Positions 36,648-36,650 of a stretch of DNA of 36,650 bases are shown here, piece by piece. Position numbers and translations under genes: made by a program. Position 1 is the stretch's first letter; each line of letters opens with the position of its first letter. The notes beneath the pieces are model-generated. The model saw only the letters and a program-made list of their open reading frames with translations, ran no database searches and had not been told where the DNA came from. Source of the DNA: Rathayibacter tanaceti (GTDB lineage: Bacteria > Actinomycetota > Actinomycetes > Actinomycetales > Microbacteriaceae); contig NZ_LIIN01000015.1 of the NCBI RefSeq assembly GCF_001634385.1, positions 1 through 36,650 of the forward strand, read 5' to 3'.

Positions 36648-36650
36648 CTG

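Noticed and set aside
1-36650. Defence island, prophage, CRISPR array, toxin-antitoxin pair or biosynthetic cluster
   Set aside because: No integrase, transposase, Cas, nuclease-methylase or synthase genes and no regular repeats were seen. Composition and codon use are even across the window.

Overview
The window is high-GC chromosomal DNA from an actinobacterium. The gene content (perM/DUF6350 beside purN, GuaB3, DUF3817 next to guaA, dimeric NADP-isocitrate dehydrogenase) and the start-codon context point to the family Microbacteriaceae (Rathayibacter, Clavibacter or Curtobacterium type). The genus is an inference. It is almost wholly coding, with no rRNA, tRNA, CRISPR array, insertion sequence or prophage that I could find. 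No gap between genes exceeds about 300 bases; the longest are roughly 200 bases (6251-6457, 12450-12664, 20690-20921, 27766-27966, 30249-30448).

Layout. 1-3249 (-): 3' part of a secreted subtilisin-like protease running off the left edge. 3375-3914 (+): an Hsp20 chaperone behind a CIRCE box and a HAIR-like box. 3992-7263: LLM-class flavin oxidoreductase (+), icd (-), GNAT acetyltransferase (+) and an alkyltransferase-like DNA-binding protein (+). 7355-11031 (-): a two-gene heterodimeric ABC exporter. 11164-12449 (-): a DDAH-type hydrolase fused to a membrane domain. 12665-19440 (-): purH, purN, perM, a second LLM oxidoreductase, sucD and sucC, listed left to right (transcribed right to left), a block that resembles the mycobacterial order. 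19615-22528: MpaB-type oxygenase (+), a small unknown protein (-) and an acyl-CoA synthetase (+). 22595-27765 (-): PAP2 phosphatase, pcrA helicase, second PAP2 phosphatase and a glycerophosphodiester phosphodiesterase. 27967-30248 (+): Bax-inhibitor-1-like protein, DUF418 membrane protein and a small zinc-binding-like protein. 30449-36634 (-): guaA, DUF3817, SURF1, a KhtTU-like K+/H+ antiporter pair and guaB3.

Functionally this is housekeeping: two TCA-cycle steps (icd, sucCD), the end of purine synthesis (purN, purH, guaA, guaB3), DNA repair and unwinding (pcrA, alkyltransferase-like protein), respiration assembly (SURF1), ion homeostasis (KhtTU) and envelope lipid turnover (PAP2 proteins, GDPD, PerM). 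I do not see an undescribed multi-gene system.

The most notable signals are in how the genes are written. (i) Seven genes carry eight single-base losses, each explainable as one base missing from a short G or C run, which suggests consensus errors rather than real decay. (ii) Ten start codons sit 6-7 bases after a TANNNT box, the pattern of leaderless transcription. (iii) guaA appears to start at ATT and the alkyltransferase-like gene at CTG, each overlapping the preceding stop codon. (iv) hsp20 seems to be under both HrcA and HspR control. (v) Operator-like palindromes precede the protease and the Bax-inhibitor gene.
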